Shown: positions 1 through 11,890 of the stretch, one piece after another | Position numbering within the stretch: position 1 is the stretch's first letter | Layout: the number at the start of each line of letters is the position of its first letter | NCBI GenBank assembly: GCA_008360955.1 | Contig: LUCM01009870.1 | Coordinates: 90,896 to 154,895, forward strand | DNA length: 64,000 bases | Reading direction: 5' to 3' | From: Fasciolopsis buskii | Lineage: Eukaryota; Platyhelminthes; Trematoda; Plagiorchiida; Fasciolidae | The notes under the pieces: generated by a model | The model's input: the letters and a program-made list of their open reading frames with translations, nothing else | Told to the model about the DNA's origin: nothing | Databases searched by the model: none | Position numbers and translations under genes: made by a program

Positions 1-3000
1 TCAACATTTGTGCATTCATCCACCTCAGGTGAGAATTTTAAAATTTTCAGGACACTCTGAGTGAAATAAGGCATCTACTTTTTCCAAGGTTCACATAGGC
101 CTGAAAACGACGAAACTATCGTGAAAATAATATATATATGTATATGTACGTTGCAAACCGGGAATTAGTAATATTATAATGAGCGGTAGGTAACTAAAAG
201 AAACCGTCAAATTGGCGTTTTGCACATGAACAACACTCGCAATGTAGCTACCTCATAACAACACAGTGAACTCTCTCCAAATATGCGTATTTAAGCGTTA
301 TTCATGAGACGGGAACATTCTGTGCAGCACAGTCTACCAAGGAATGCGGACAAGTGAAGTACATAATGCTAACGGCAAGCAATTACGGACTATCTTCACG
401 AAAACGAGCCACACGACAAAATATAACGGTGCCCTTGGTTTAGCACTCAGCATTTAGGCTATGCGGTTTTTCAGACTGAGTCGGACAAATTATCTGAACC
501 TGAGTTGGACTCAATTAATAACGTTCTTAGTCTTTTTAAGATATGCTTAAGGTCGGCGTGACATGTGGTTGTCGTCGTCCTGACTGGCCGCCTCAACTCA
601 CATTCTGCTCTGTTTATCTTCTCTTATCCGAGGTACCGAGATTGTTCCCGTGTGGTGGTAGTGTGCATGCATGATATCTTTCGATCCACGAAAAACAGGT
701 AATAATCAGATCAACCCAATTGAACATGATGCGAAACGAAGTAGCTTCTTCGTCGTTATCAAACCCTACCACTTTCCTCGAGTTTTATCAAATCCAGACA
801 TAATCGGTGTAAAAGATTCTCAAATTTTCATTCTGAAGCCTGGAAATGTTCCTTCCCATAGGAAAGAAATGCCATGACTACTATGAGGAAACAACTAAAT
901 TTGAATACGAATCAGTGGAGCGTTTGAAACAATCTTGGCTAGGTATGGTAATTGCGCTGAAAAGAACATCGTTTGGGATATAAATACGGATTAGTGATGG
1001 TCGTTTCAAAAGCAATGACGATAAGAACCGAACGAGACTTTAGCAACATTAGTTCCAATCAAGATTATTTCCGCCGTGAAAATGCAACATTCCCGTTACT
1101 GGTTACACAGTCGAAGCACCTGTACCATTCGCTTCTCCTAATGCTTTTGAAGTCACCTTAAATTTGCATTTTTCGCAGCCTAAGAGTTTGTGGAATTGCC
1201 AAATGGCTAACATCTGATAATCAGTCCTTGTGGAGCAATAAGTGGCATTGTTGTTTTGAAATACCACAAACAGAACCGAGGTCATAAAAACGAGATTGTT
1301 TACCTGAGGTTTTTTCTCGTCCTCATATATCTACCGACCTTCAACCAACGGTGATCCGATAATGAATGTCACGCATATCCCATTAATGGGAAGGACCTAA
1401 GCCGTTTCATATAATCAGGATTAAATGTTACGTAGGCTGGCATTTCTAGCATAACCTGAATCGTTTCGGTTCCCAAAATGCCACAGTAAGTACGGCCGTC
1501 GGTTCAAGGCTAAAGTCCCGAATGAAATACTGGTCGAAGACTAGTATACAGTCATCCGTCAAGCTTGAACCAAAAGCGCCCCATCCTTTAGCCTTAACCA
1601 GCAATTCTTTACCCCTAACTCATATTTGTTTACGCTTAAAGCGTATACCTTAGACGTGCCAAGCAATGCAAATTAGTAAAACCCAAGTACGACAAAATAT
1701 TGCGAGTTCAGCACACGTTGACAACGTTAGTTTCTGTCAAATGACTGAAGGAATCTGGTGCTAGTGCAAACTGTACCGTGAAAAGTGAGTAACGTGCTTC
1801 TCGGGAAAGTGTTTTGGCACCTGGATGTTGCTAAATAAATTTCCTGCTGGTTGCTTGTAATATTTTGCCCATAACTGAGTTATGCGTAGCTAATAATGAC
1901 AGCGGCGATCGACCAATTGTCCTTATACTACACAAATATTTTGCTTCCACCTTTTACGAATAACAATTTACTAATTCTCTTGTGGCACTTGCCAGCAAAG
2001 AACGAAAATAATTTTTTATGAGTGCTTCGACCTGTCCCACATTGTTCTGGTGGTTAACTGGAAACTATATTTCTGCTTGATTTCTTCTAAGTAATCTATT
2101 GAGCAGTCTTCGATCTGGAAGAGGTGAGTGGAATGTGAACGGTAGAATCAAACTGCTCGTTCCAAATGACCGGGATTCGCTTAGTTTTTAATTGAATTTT
2201 CTCTTAGATTGATTGCTTCTGCACAAACTAACAGAGTTTAGTCCGATTGAAGTTTCGCAAAAAATATTAGTGGGCCAATGAGAGTAACGTTCCTCCATCG
2301 CATGGTTTGCTTTCGGTTCCTGTTCCTCTTGTTTCATTCAATGTGACGTGCAATAGGGCATGATAGATGGTGCATTTAAAAAACCTAGCAATGATCTCGT
2401 TGTAGACAGGTACTCGTTTGCGTTTGCGCCGACAACAGAGCTAGGACTTCTGTAATTCGCAACTCCAACAAAACCCTGATTGAAACAGTTAGTGAATTGC
2501 CCCTTTCGTTACAAGTATGTTCAAAAATATGCAGCAAGGATAATTTTCCCTTTACTAATTTGAAGTTTGATGTAAATCAGACAATCGTAACAGCTCGACA
2601 GTTCGGCTGGTAATTTTCTTCTGTGAAACTGATGGATTTTAGTTTATAGTTATTAGCACAGTAAGTGGAATGCCTGAGTGATAAACAGTCATCTGTTTCG
2701 CTTATCGTTGGAGCGCCTGGCGATTAGATTGAAGCAGTACAATGGAAAAAAATAGGTTAGGAAAACAGATTAGAAATTAGTTTAACAACTTTCTACGGAA
2801 TGCAGACATAGATGAACTCAGTTTCCGTATTCATTTGAATGAAGCTATCCATAAATAAACAGTTAGCAGTAACTATTTACGACACTTTGCCTTACTAGCT
2901 GGTGCACTAAAAATGAACTTTGACGGGCAAATATAGGACAATTAGGCTAGCTTAATAAAAGTTTTAAATAAATGAAGGTGAAAATTGGCGCTTCATGTAC

Positions 3001-6000
3001 TGAGAAATTAGAAGCTTAATCCGGATAGACTCTGCGAGGCTCTAGCTGCCCGAAAGATGTTTTACTTCCAAACATAAGAAAGAGATACGCTTTCCTTTAA
3101 TGTAGTACCTTGCTGTTTGTACTATCAAAAATTGTCTGTTGGCTGGGAGCTGATAACTCAGACTTGCTGCACCCCGACTTTCAAGATAGCCGGATTTTGG
3201 ACTCAACGCGTTTAGTTCGGTGCACGCTAGTTATGATAATTTATATCATCCATTTCTTAAGTAAACTTTGGGTGGAAACAGTGGACCTTATCTGTTAGAC
3301 AAAACACTGGTTGTGGAGAATGTGCTCGCCAGAGTCGTTTCATTTTTGGAGTTATTGGCCTAGTCTAGGAAACATAACAACAGTGATGTATTGAAGAACG
3401 CTACGGAAAGGCAAGCGTATACACAAAATTTATTTAAACGAAGCAAGACAGGTGCAATCTACTCCTACACGGTGTGTCAGAGTGCATGAATGTGTGCATA
3501 GTGCAAACTGTCACACCTCCCAGTTATCCGTTCTGCCTATTCGTCAACTGTAAATGCAAATTCCAGAAGGCCAACCTGATTTAAAATTCACCGACCACCA
3601 AAATACACAAATAAAAGCAGATGATGACACTTAGAGGAAAACATGTGTTGGGCACTTGCATTCGCTACTGTCAGAAAATCTTACACCGGGAAACTGCAGC
3701 ACAATCTGTGTGTGGTTGCTCTCCTGTTTGCACGTGCCCTGGTCGGACGGACGAGCAAGTGTTCCGTGCTTGTTGCCTTTCTATCAAGTGGATATTGCGT
3801 ACAATCCAAATGTGGCTGCACGCACGTGGGCTGTGTGATTACACCATTTTGCTGCTGGTTACCGATACCATATATGCTTGTTTTTTACCTTCCCTATGGA
3901 TATGGCTCGTTCATCTCACGTAGTGGTAAAAATTAGGCGAACATATGGGACCAGTTGGGATCACCTTACAAGCTACGGGGAGGATGATCATTCGTTTCTG
4001 GCGCATGAGTCGATGATTTGCCAGCCATCAAGAGACGAACGGTGAGAGAAGAAAAACTGAAGAGATTAGATTTATTTCGCCCAGCTTTTCGTACTGGATT
4101 GATCGAAGCGAATTTTTGGACAAACAAGTTATAGTTTTCAAGACATCAATAGCATATTCCTAATCAAAGCTACCATACCTGGAACGCAATGCCCTGTTAC
4201 TTAAGAGCAACGATGGCAATTAAAGTAATGCTCACTGGTATGTCGCTTTGAGAAACTGTGAGGGTAAACAGTTGCTTAAGTAAGTACATCCAAAGAAAAG
4301 CGTCAATAATTTGGAACAGCAAGTTATTCATTATTCGAGTACATCTTTAAGTCAACTTGTTCATAGATTCACGTACTACCAAACTGTTTGGATTGAAAGA
4401 ACAGTCGTACTGACTAACTCGATACTGTGACCAAAACTCGGAGTTTTGAAGGAAGCATTTTATAGCTTGTCCAAAACAAACAAAGAATACAGGTATAACC
4501 GCCACTGATAGCCTCTCATCCAACATGGAAGAATCGAAGAAAATGGTGAGCAGAAAAAGAGGAAACACTTTCACATTTAGTATGAATAACACCGGTAAGC
4601 AGCAAATTTCTAGAAGTCTTATCCATTATTGGAACGAACTTGTGACTCCCAAATTAGTAAAAAGGCCCCGGTTGCTAAAGGCTCGATTCAGACAACAGAG
4701 CCATGCAGAAAACCCAGATGGCAACAAATTAGGGATTAACCAAACATGGTTTTTCAAGAAGCTGTTTATTATTGAAAAATCATTGGAGCCGAATTAACCT
4801 AGTTCACTGTGCTCCCTCTATTTCGCTTTGTTCATAATTCTGTGCCCAGTATCTTCAACACAAGAGCGGCTCTAATCATGTTAGAATTACGGTTTTGCAA
4901 GTCGGAGTCCACTCAATAGCACGTTGAAGAAACAGTGTGGTTTTCCAATGGTCCACGGGGTTGACATGACGACATAACCGTTGAAAATTATTTGGCGTAC
5001 TTGTAAAGCAAACAAAAGTTTGCCCACCTGGGGCTCCAATATTTAACCGACAAGTGGTCGTGGTTCGAATGTGGACCATGCAACCACAGAGTCGGCAATT
5101 TATTCATGACCAACGGGAAAGCCGTAATAATGCCCTATTGAAAAACCACTAGAGGACTCAAGCACATGCGATACCTTAGGTGTCATTGTGAAGGTAATGA
5201 GTTATCGTCGCTAGCTGAGCATTTGAAATAGGGAAATTGCATTAGTTTATAAAAGGGCAGTCCACGTTGAATTCAAATGTCACAAACAGAATAACCCGGG
5301 GGCGGTTCATTTGATGAATAAAAGGCGTGCATGTATACCACACATCACGGACGAAAAGGAACATGTGACTGATTTAGCGTCAGTCGTTGAGGCATTCGTC
5401 AGTGTCCAATTTATTTCAGTTGTACATTCAGAAAATCTGAAAATGCAGACGGTTTACCACACCGCAGTAAATCCCACGGTTCTACAGCTAACACTAGCAT
5501 CGGCTATAGCCACGTACTGGCTGAACGGAAAACCGTCGTCCTTGCAGTTTGGTTACATTTTGACAATATTTGGCCGTGTGTCCGCCTTAGAAAGCTGTAC
5601 TTGGGGACCATTTTCCAACCGCGCAGGAATATGTATCCTATTAGATACTTTCACCTTCGGGGTAGTTCTCAGGGTCCCAAGCAATGTCTTACGGTCACCG
5701 CAAATATTGGATAGGTGGGGTTTCAAAGTCCGAAATATGCCCCTTTGTCGTAATGTCATCATAACCGTTATAAGGAAATTTAACAATAAATCTGCTGTTC
5801 CATCATCACGATATGCGGTAGCGTAATGTTTTTTTGTTGGCTCTAATAGTCAGCATGTGAGTAGTAGTAATGAACTTTCATACATTCCAAAGGACGAGGG
5901 TCAGTTATTGATCCTGTTCTCTTATGCACCGCTGACGCTAAAGGCACGTAGGCATTACGTTATTCCTCCTACTTGGAACGACTGGTCTTTTGCTAATAGA

Positions 6001-6843
6001 TTGGTTAATGGTAAACATCAAGCAGTTCTTGATTACGGAAGTAGCATTACAGATTCAGTTCTCAAGTTATTTTGTACTGCTTCCGGTTGCTTTGGTGGGA
6101 TGAACAGACCTCATGGATGTCTCTAACCTCTGCTGCTCATGTGTGATTGCGGTTGCAGAGGTCATTGTAGTTCAGTATTCATTTCGCAGTGAGTTATAAC
6201 ATGCGATGTCCAACGTGCTATTTCACCGGAGAAGTGTCGATTCTAGCGGTATTTACCGCGCGGGGCAAACCAGAACCTGCAGAAGGCACCACAGAAAATC
6301 GCCAACCGCAAAGCGACCGGGTTCCTGGAGGATGTGTTTAGACGACTACACTCAGCGACAGGTGGGTTTCATATGTATATGGCAAGACCTCGGAAACTCC
6401 TGTGTTAAGCGCTTCGTTGTTCTTACTGCGGTTAATCTCATTCCATTGCTCAAGGGTATTCTGTTATTAAAGACGAGCCATTCGCACCACATTGGTGCCC
6501 ATTTTGCACAATCCAGGAATAATTCACATTCCATGGTCCGTGTTGCAGATGACAGATTGCTTGAAGTGGAATGCCAAAATAACAGGACTTATCTTTAACT
6601 ACGGAATACCCTTTAGCAAAAGAATGATGTTTACCTCAGCAGAAACGACGGGGTTTGTGAAACAGCAGTCTGCGAATTCTTAATATATGTTTTCAATACT
6701 CGTCTATCGATGGCCATAGAACACTCACAAATGTAGTCATTTGGAACGCCAGTGATTTGGATCAAGAAGTCTTCCATAATGTTCGTGATGCCGCCCCATC
6801 AGAATGAACAATAGCAGAAGTAAATAAAACCCAACACTTATAG
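1..6843. other. Non-coding or intron-like DNA
   Basis: No supported gene. The first 28 bases end in a good donor (CTCAG then GTGAGA) and could be the tail of an exon, but only 28 bases are visible. Two locally GC-richer patches (about 3.62-3.93 kb and 6.20-6.36 kb) have several frames open at once, which suggests old repeat sequence rather than a gene. The 171-codon frame at 5311-5826 has no splice, promoter or poly(A) context and no recognisable motif. Confidence 0.5.
2092..2123 (+). CDS. Micro-exon candidate (32 nt)
   Basis: A pyrimidine-rich acceptor (TTTCTTCTAAG) is followed by 32 bases and then a consensus donor (GAAGAG then GTGAGT). One frame is open and reads NLLSSLRSGR, entering after two codon bases are already supplied and leaving after one base. 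Micro-exons of this size occur in flatworms, notably in schistosome micro-exon genes. A short pair of sites like this is also expected by chance, and no neighbouring exon with matching phase was identified. Confidence 0.15.
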
Positions 6844-6933
6844 GACCAAATGGTGAAAGGAGTGTATCAAAAATCGATGCGCCATGTATTGGCTTTAATT
6901 GTGAATGGTACAATGTTAATAACAGCGTTGTTG
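6844..6933 (+). CDS. Exon candidate, hydrophobic peptide (90 nt)
   Basis: The stretch is preceded by ACTTATAG and ends at a strong donor (GTTG then GTAAGTG). It is exactly 30 codons, in phase at both ends, and contains an ATG two codons in. The peptide starts DQMVKGVYQKS and ends in a hydrophobic run, ALIVNGTMLITALL, that could be a signal peptide or membrane segment. The acceptor has a weak pyrimidine tract, so the alternative of a first exon starting at the ATG is equally possible. Family not recognised. Confidence 0.18.
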
Positions 6934-9900
6934 GTAAGTGTAATGCGCCAACATTTCGACTACCGTGGGTAGTCTTTCTTAAGGCAAGTTTTGCACTAAG
7001 TCATGCACATTAGGGCTTGAGATCAACGACATACAGAAAAGGTTGAAATTAAAATGAATTAAGGCTCTTGCTTTCACCTAGTATAGAATGACATCCTATT
7101 GGTTCGCCCAGACTACCCTACTTCGATATTAGGAATAATAACAGAACGAAGGTTTCACGATTTGATGGGCGATTCACTTTTTCCAACCCTCGACCATGTC
7201 CTCATGTTGAAACAAGTTGTCGTGCATCGTAAAGAGGAAATTCATTGTTTTCCTCATACTGAAGAGTAGTATTCGTATTAATCTGTGGGACAATGCATTA
7301 GTCAATTACACAGCTGACCGAAATTTCCTCAATAGCTAATCCCCTTATGATAATTAACACGGAAGAAATAACAATATTTCTGCTTTCACCAGAAGCAGGT
7401 CAACGGAATATAAAATAAATTTCAAAGTGAGATTTACTGGATAATTCTTTTTTCAGTTTGTGATATTGTTCCAGTAATTGCATCGCTTTTACCTCTCAGA
7501 CGTTCGTCTTCCGTTTGGGTTGCCAGTTTTCTAGACATTCAGATAAACATGAAGCTTTAGACAACTTCGCGAAGCGGATAACATCCTAAACTATGCAGCT
7601 TTAAAAAGGACATAAAAGACGTCTAATCTTTCTTGACCATCTTGCTGATTCCAGTTTACCTCGCTGTTTGCTCATCGAATTTTCCAGATGACTGATTCCT
7701 TTGGGTCAGTCATAGTTCAACCTATTGCACTGCAGTCTTTTTCTACTGAAAATTTGGCTGATTGACGGCGACGTTTTTGTCGAAGTTGCTCTAAGACAGA
7801 TTATTAGTCGGCGATAAAACTGAGCAGTTACCAGAGCGTGATCTGATCTTCAGTTGCGGGAATCAGAGGTGCATTATTCGGATGAGATTAGCAATGACAA
7901 GTTTAGCACGCAGTCAATTTTCTATACTGTTGGATCACCCATGGAATGTTATGTGAATTGTCATATTCAAGGACAAGCAAATCGTATGTTTCTTACTTAC
8001 AACTGACTTGTGTGTTAGCATTTTCAAACTGCTGAATCTGGCACATTTCCCTGGGCAGTTGGCTAGAGGATTAATCGTGCACATTTACATAACCGTTTTA
8101 GTTACTCAATGAGTTACGATTTCTCGGCATCTGAAGGTTGCCAAAAAGCATCATCCGAGAGCTTGACTGGATTTGAAGTGCGCCTTTAAATTTGCTATGT
8201 AAGAAAATCGACGCATGTGTTCTTTCCGTGTTCATTCCGACCAACGGTATCTCAAGCCAAGGGGATTGCTACTTTTTCTGAATAGTACCAGAAAACAATT
8301 GTAGAGTGTGCATGCTTTATGAGTTCGATTAGTCTTAAATCAACAAACCCAACGGCAGTCCCGTAAGAATGAGCTGATAATGCCTTATTCCAATCGTGAA
8401 ACCTTTCCAAGCTTTTAGATCCTCGAGTATTTTAGGAGACGTACATAATAATTTTAGATGGCACCGTATCCAGCGTAAACTAATCACAATGTTCTTCGGC
8501 AGTAGTAAGCAAATGTCTAAGGACGACTACGTTTCACAACTCCGTTTACTCGCCGAGAAATCTTTGCATAGCTATGAATAGATCTAATTATTTTTAACTT
8601 TTAGTTGTCAAGGCAACGGTTTGTACTTCTCAGGGTGTCTAAAATGAGAGAACTAAATGATTAAAATATACTTTTCAGAAACTCATTAAACAACTTTTCC
8701 TCCTGAATTGAAGACCGACTGATTCCAAAGCTGGCACGAAATAACAACAAATCTGTTAGTGTCGGCAATATCAAGACAGAACCGTGTCATGTAAATCTCT
8801 ATTCCGGTACGGACTATGGACGTGTATTTTACGCCTAACGATAAAAGCTCATAACTACAGAAGCCAATTGTAAAAAATCTGAGGCCCCTGAATTTTCTCT
8901 TAGAAAAAGAAAGCTTTCAAATAAATTGGTCAACCTTTATTTAGCAGCAAGTGCAACAGATGTTCGACCAACAGGCTTAACTTCAACTGATTTGTTATAA
9001 ATGGTCATCCTGCATACACTCGGCTTTTAAGCTAATAGAATTTAAAAAAGTCCGAAGGAAGCCGTCTTGTAAGCTGGATTAATTTCAACAAGAATTAGTC
9101 ATACTTTGATCCTAGGGTCAACTGCTTTCTGTTCCGCAGTCTGAAATACTGAGCCATCGGTTTACCATGAGACTTGGATCTTGGACTCCTCCGCGCAGTC
9201 ACTAAACTGGGACAAATGCTGTAGAACTAAAGAAATCGACAATTCTGGCAATAGTATGAGAATTTCAGCCTACGATAATCGAGAAGTTTTCGTGTCGGAC
9301 CTGAACAGTGACCAGTTACTGTCACCTTTTTCGTACTTGGTCGAGCTGTAACCCTAAACATGTGTTCTTGCTTAGTTATTGTACTGCAAATGCAACACAA
9401 TACTGATGCAACCATTATTAAACACAGCCTTTATATAATACATTCGTCATTTCTTAATGCACAAAAACAACGAGAGATCCATAAGTATGAAAGTTTGTCA
9501 AGCCGATAAGCTAAACAGCAAAGCGGTCAGTAAATTATGTTTGCTAATATAGAAGGAATAAGTTGCGACGTCTCACGGAATTAGTGTAACAGACCAGCAG
9601 TAGGTGGACAAGTACTTTGTCAGCAGTCACGTTTACTTACTTGCACGAATCATAAATTCCATCATTTTACTGCAATAAGGAAGGAATTTCAACTGGACCA
9701 CATTACTGAGACAGCACCGATGTGAATAGTCACGGGCAAACTACACGTTATTCCTGATAGACTGTATTCGTCCGAAAAATATTCCGTGGTTTACATTGTG
9801 TTATTTTATTGGAAGATGATTTCCAACTGGCCCCTAATGACTTTAGTATTTGGTCGTAAATGGTTTAGTCCTGTGAAAGACAACCATAGTCCCATAAGCA

Positions 9901-10222
9901 TAAAACCGTTCGTCATCCTGTTTAGAGATAAAATCGATCGGGGGAATTGTGCCTCGGTTACCGGAGAGTCTAGGAACGGAGCATAATAATTCATGTACGA
10001 AAATCATTTGTTTATACGAAGCTGTAGTATACTCGATATTTGGAAAACACGAAACTGTTGGACACGTTACTGTTTTTGATGGGGAAACAATTAGAGAATA
10101 ATAAGTAAAACCACAAAGAAGACTAGTGAGGCTTAAGGGAGACTGTGAGTAGCATTCTATTGGGATAGTTATATATTTATTTGAATACTCATGATTTCAT
10201 TTGTTATTCTTTTTTCACTCAG
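6934..10222. other. Non-coding or intron-like DNA
   Basis: No supported gene. A strong acceptor at about 7441-7458 (TTCTTTTTTCAG) is followed by open frames in two phases, and 8419-8504 is an open stretch between fair splice sites. Neither has a partner exon, and both are within chance expectation. Confidence 0.5.
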
Positions 10223-10483
10223 GTGACCACAGGTAAGCGCAATAGTTTAGGGTCGACCGATCAAGACAGTGGAAACGGTGATAGCTTGAACACTACGTCA
10301 GGCCCAGTTGTTAACGGGACCAAACAGCCGTCCATATGGCTACCCGCGCCGTTGGCTATTTCGAGCACAAGCCCCCCGCTTCATTCTCTCACTCTTCCAC
10401 TTGTTCATGTTTACACGCCGTTGTCGTGCGTTTCGGAGCAAGAGACAAACGGGACAAATGCCAATGTTTTACCTCATTGCTGA
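10223..10483 (+). CDS. Exon candidate, Ser/Thr/Gly/Asn-rich (87 codons with stop)
   Basis: A strong acceptor (TTCTTTTTTCACTCAG) sits exactly at the start of an 86-codon open frame. The predicted protein is low in complexity, rich in Ser, Thr, Gly, Asn and Pro, and begins VTTGKRNSLGSTDQ, like a disordered linker. The local GC content is clearly above that of the flanks. Ten bases in, the sequence ACAG then GTAAGC is a near-consensus donor, so the real exon could instead be only 10 bases (10223-10232), or the region could be a GC-richer repeat, because all three frames stay open between about 10.3 and 10.48 kb. No family recognised. Confidence 0.22.
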   Translation: MTTGKRNSLGSTDQDSGNGDSLNTTSGPVVNGTKQPSIWLPAPLAISSTSPPLHSLTLPLVHVYTPLSCVSEQETNGTNANVLPHC

Positions 10484-11782
10484 ACGTCAGTTTCGGTCGA
10501 CTACCAGTTTCTCTCATTGTTTTCCTGCTCACGTGTATTTTCAATGGCTATCCGTTGATAAATGAATGTTTTAACTAAGTAAACGTGTACAATTCAAACA
10601 AATGACAGAGGAACGAAAAAGAACAGCAAACAAAGTTGCCGTGCAAAAAGGAAATCCAAACCGGAATTCTCTACCATTTAGTTAATCCATTGCACACAAC
10701 AATTGGACTGTAATACGAACAACTCTGTGTACGTCACACAGCCCACTTTCACCTCAAACTGGAACACTAAAACAATTGCATCTACTTATCTGAAATACAC
10801 TTCAAGTTAGCCCTTATGTCTGATTCCAGTCAGGCGTGTCTCCGCACTACAGTCATGGTAAACGCATTATCTGCAGCCACACAGTATTTTGAGCGCCCTT
10901 CCCTAAAATATATTTCCGTATGTTTCTCACGGATTACCAAACAGAGAAACTGCGCAGTCCAAACCAGGTGGCGCACTGAACGCCGCGCTTATACAGCTGG
11001 CGTCTCCAAGATCATTGGCGGGTTCACCTGTGCGCCGATTACATTACAAAGAATTAGCTCACTTTCACCCATATTGGGCGCCAGGATAACAAACTGAAGA
11101 AGATCGTATGGATAATCTTCGATTTATTTGTCGTTTTGATCAACCTGCACCGTGTCTTATTTGTAAATAGAGGAAGTCGTATTGAATCACAGATAATTCA
11201 AATTGTGTACAGCATTCACGCAACTATACACAAACTTGCAGACGTAGACACAAATTCCTCATCTCTTTTTGGGAATCTAATCATTATTATGCTCTTTGAC
11301 GCCTCGTTATCGTCTCCTCATCGGCTCTGTTATAGGTCTTCTATTTCATTCATACATATTCATTCCCAAAATCATATACCCTAATGTTTACAGAATCGTC
11401 AATAAACCACTATCAGTTCCGATTTTTCACAAGACAAGAACCTAGAGCAGAAAGCAATGCATAACCGCACGACCAACCCAGATATTTTTCTAAACTATTA
11501 GCAGCTTTGAGGCGATCTATTGTTGGTTCAGAATCGACCGGTATAACTGCTCACTCTCTCTGGGTTCGAAGACCAGACTTCCTTTAGTTTAAGTGATCGA
11601 TTACTTTATTGACAAAATATTGTTCGATGAATGGACAAATCAGTAAGCTGACGTAGCATTTAGAAGTCGGACGGAACAGCCACAGAAACGTGCCATTCAA
11701 ACAAGATGCTATCGCATACCGAAGTACACGAACAGGAGGCGTTTGATAATTGCATATCAGACACTGGCCCAATTGTTTTCAG
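10484..11782. other. Non-coding or intron-like DNA
   Basis: No supported gene. A GC-richer patch at 10.82-11.10 kb has a 93-codon open frame without splice context; it may be old repeat sequence. Confidence 0.5.
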
Positions 11783-11852
11783 ATTTCCCATGGCACAGTT
11801 AGCTTTCTCATTGATGATTAACAACAAATTAGATGAAATGAAATCTCTCTGA
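11783..11852 (+). CDS. Terminal-exon candidate with poly(A) signal
   Basis: A good acceptor (CAATTGTTTTCAG) leads into 22 codons and a TGA stop; the peptide reads FPMAQLAFSLMINNKLDE and onward. Overlapping AATAAA hexamers begin 28 bases after the stop (11881-11890), the usual place for a poly(A) signal. The exon needs two bases from an upstream exon, and no specific partner could be chosen. The combination of acceptor, stop and AATAAA raises this above background, but a few such coincidences are expected in the window. Confidence 0.22.
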
Positions 11853-11880
11853 TCTCATTTTGTTCTTGAAAAGGAGGTAA

Positions 11881-11890
11881 AATAAATAAA
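11881..11890 (+). terminator. Possible poly(A) signal
   Basis: AATAAATAAA, two overlapping hexamers 28 bases after the stop of the terminal-exon candidate at 11783-11852. Confidence 0.22.

Noticed and set aside
3621..3936. Two overlapping frames of about 100 codons
   Set aside because: Both frames are open because the patch is GC-richer; no splice context or motif. Probably old repeat sequence.
5311..5826. Longest open frame, 171 codons on the + strand
   Set aside because: No recognisable motif, no splice, promoter or poly(A) context, and about one frame of this length is expected by chance at this base composition.
7441..7550. Strong acceptor followed by two open frames, one of which could extend 6844-6933 in phase
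   Set aside because: The spliced product would end after six codons, and no poly(A) signal follows; too little to call.
11520..11585. tRNA-like box GGGTTCGAAGACC
   Set aside because: No A box at the right distance and no cloverleaf could be folded by eye; other GTTCGAA matches (4960, 27020, 42690, 45190) fail in the same way.
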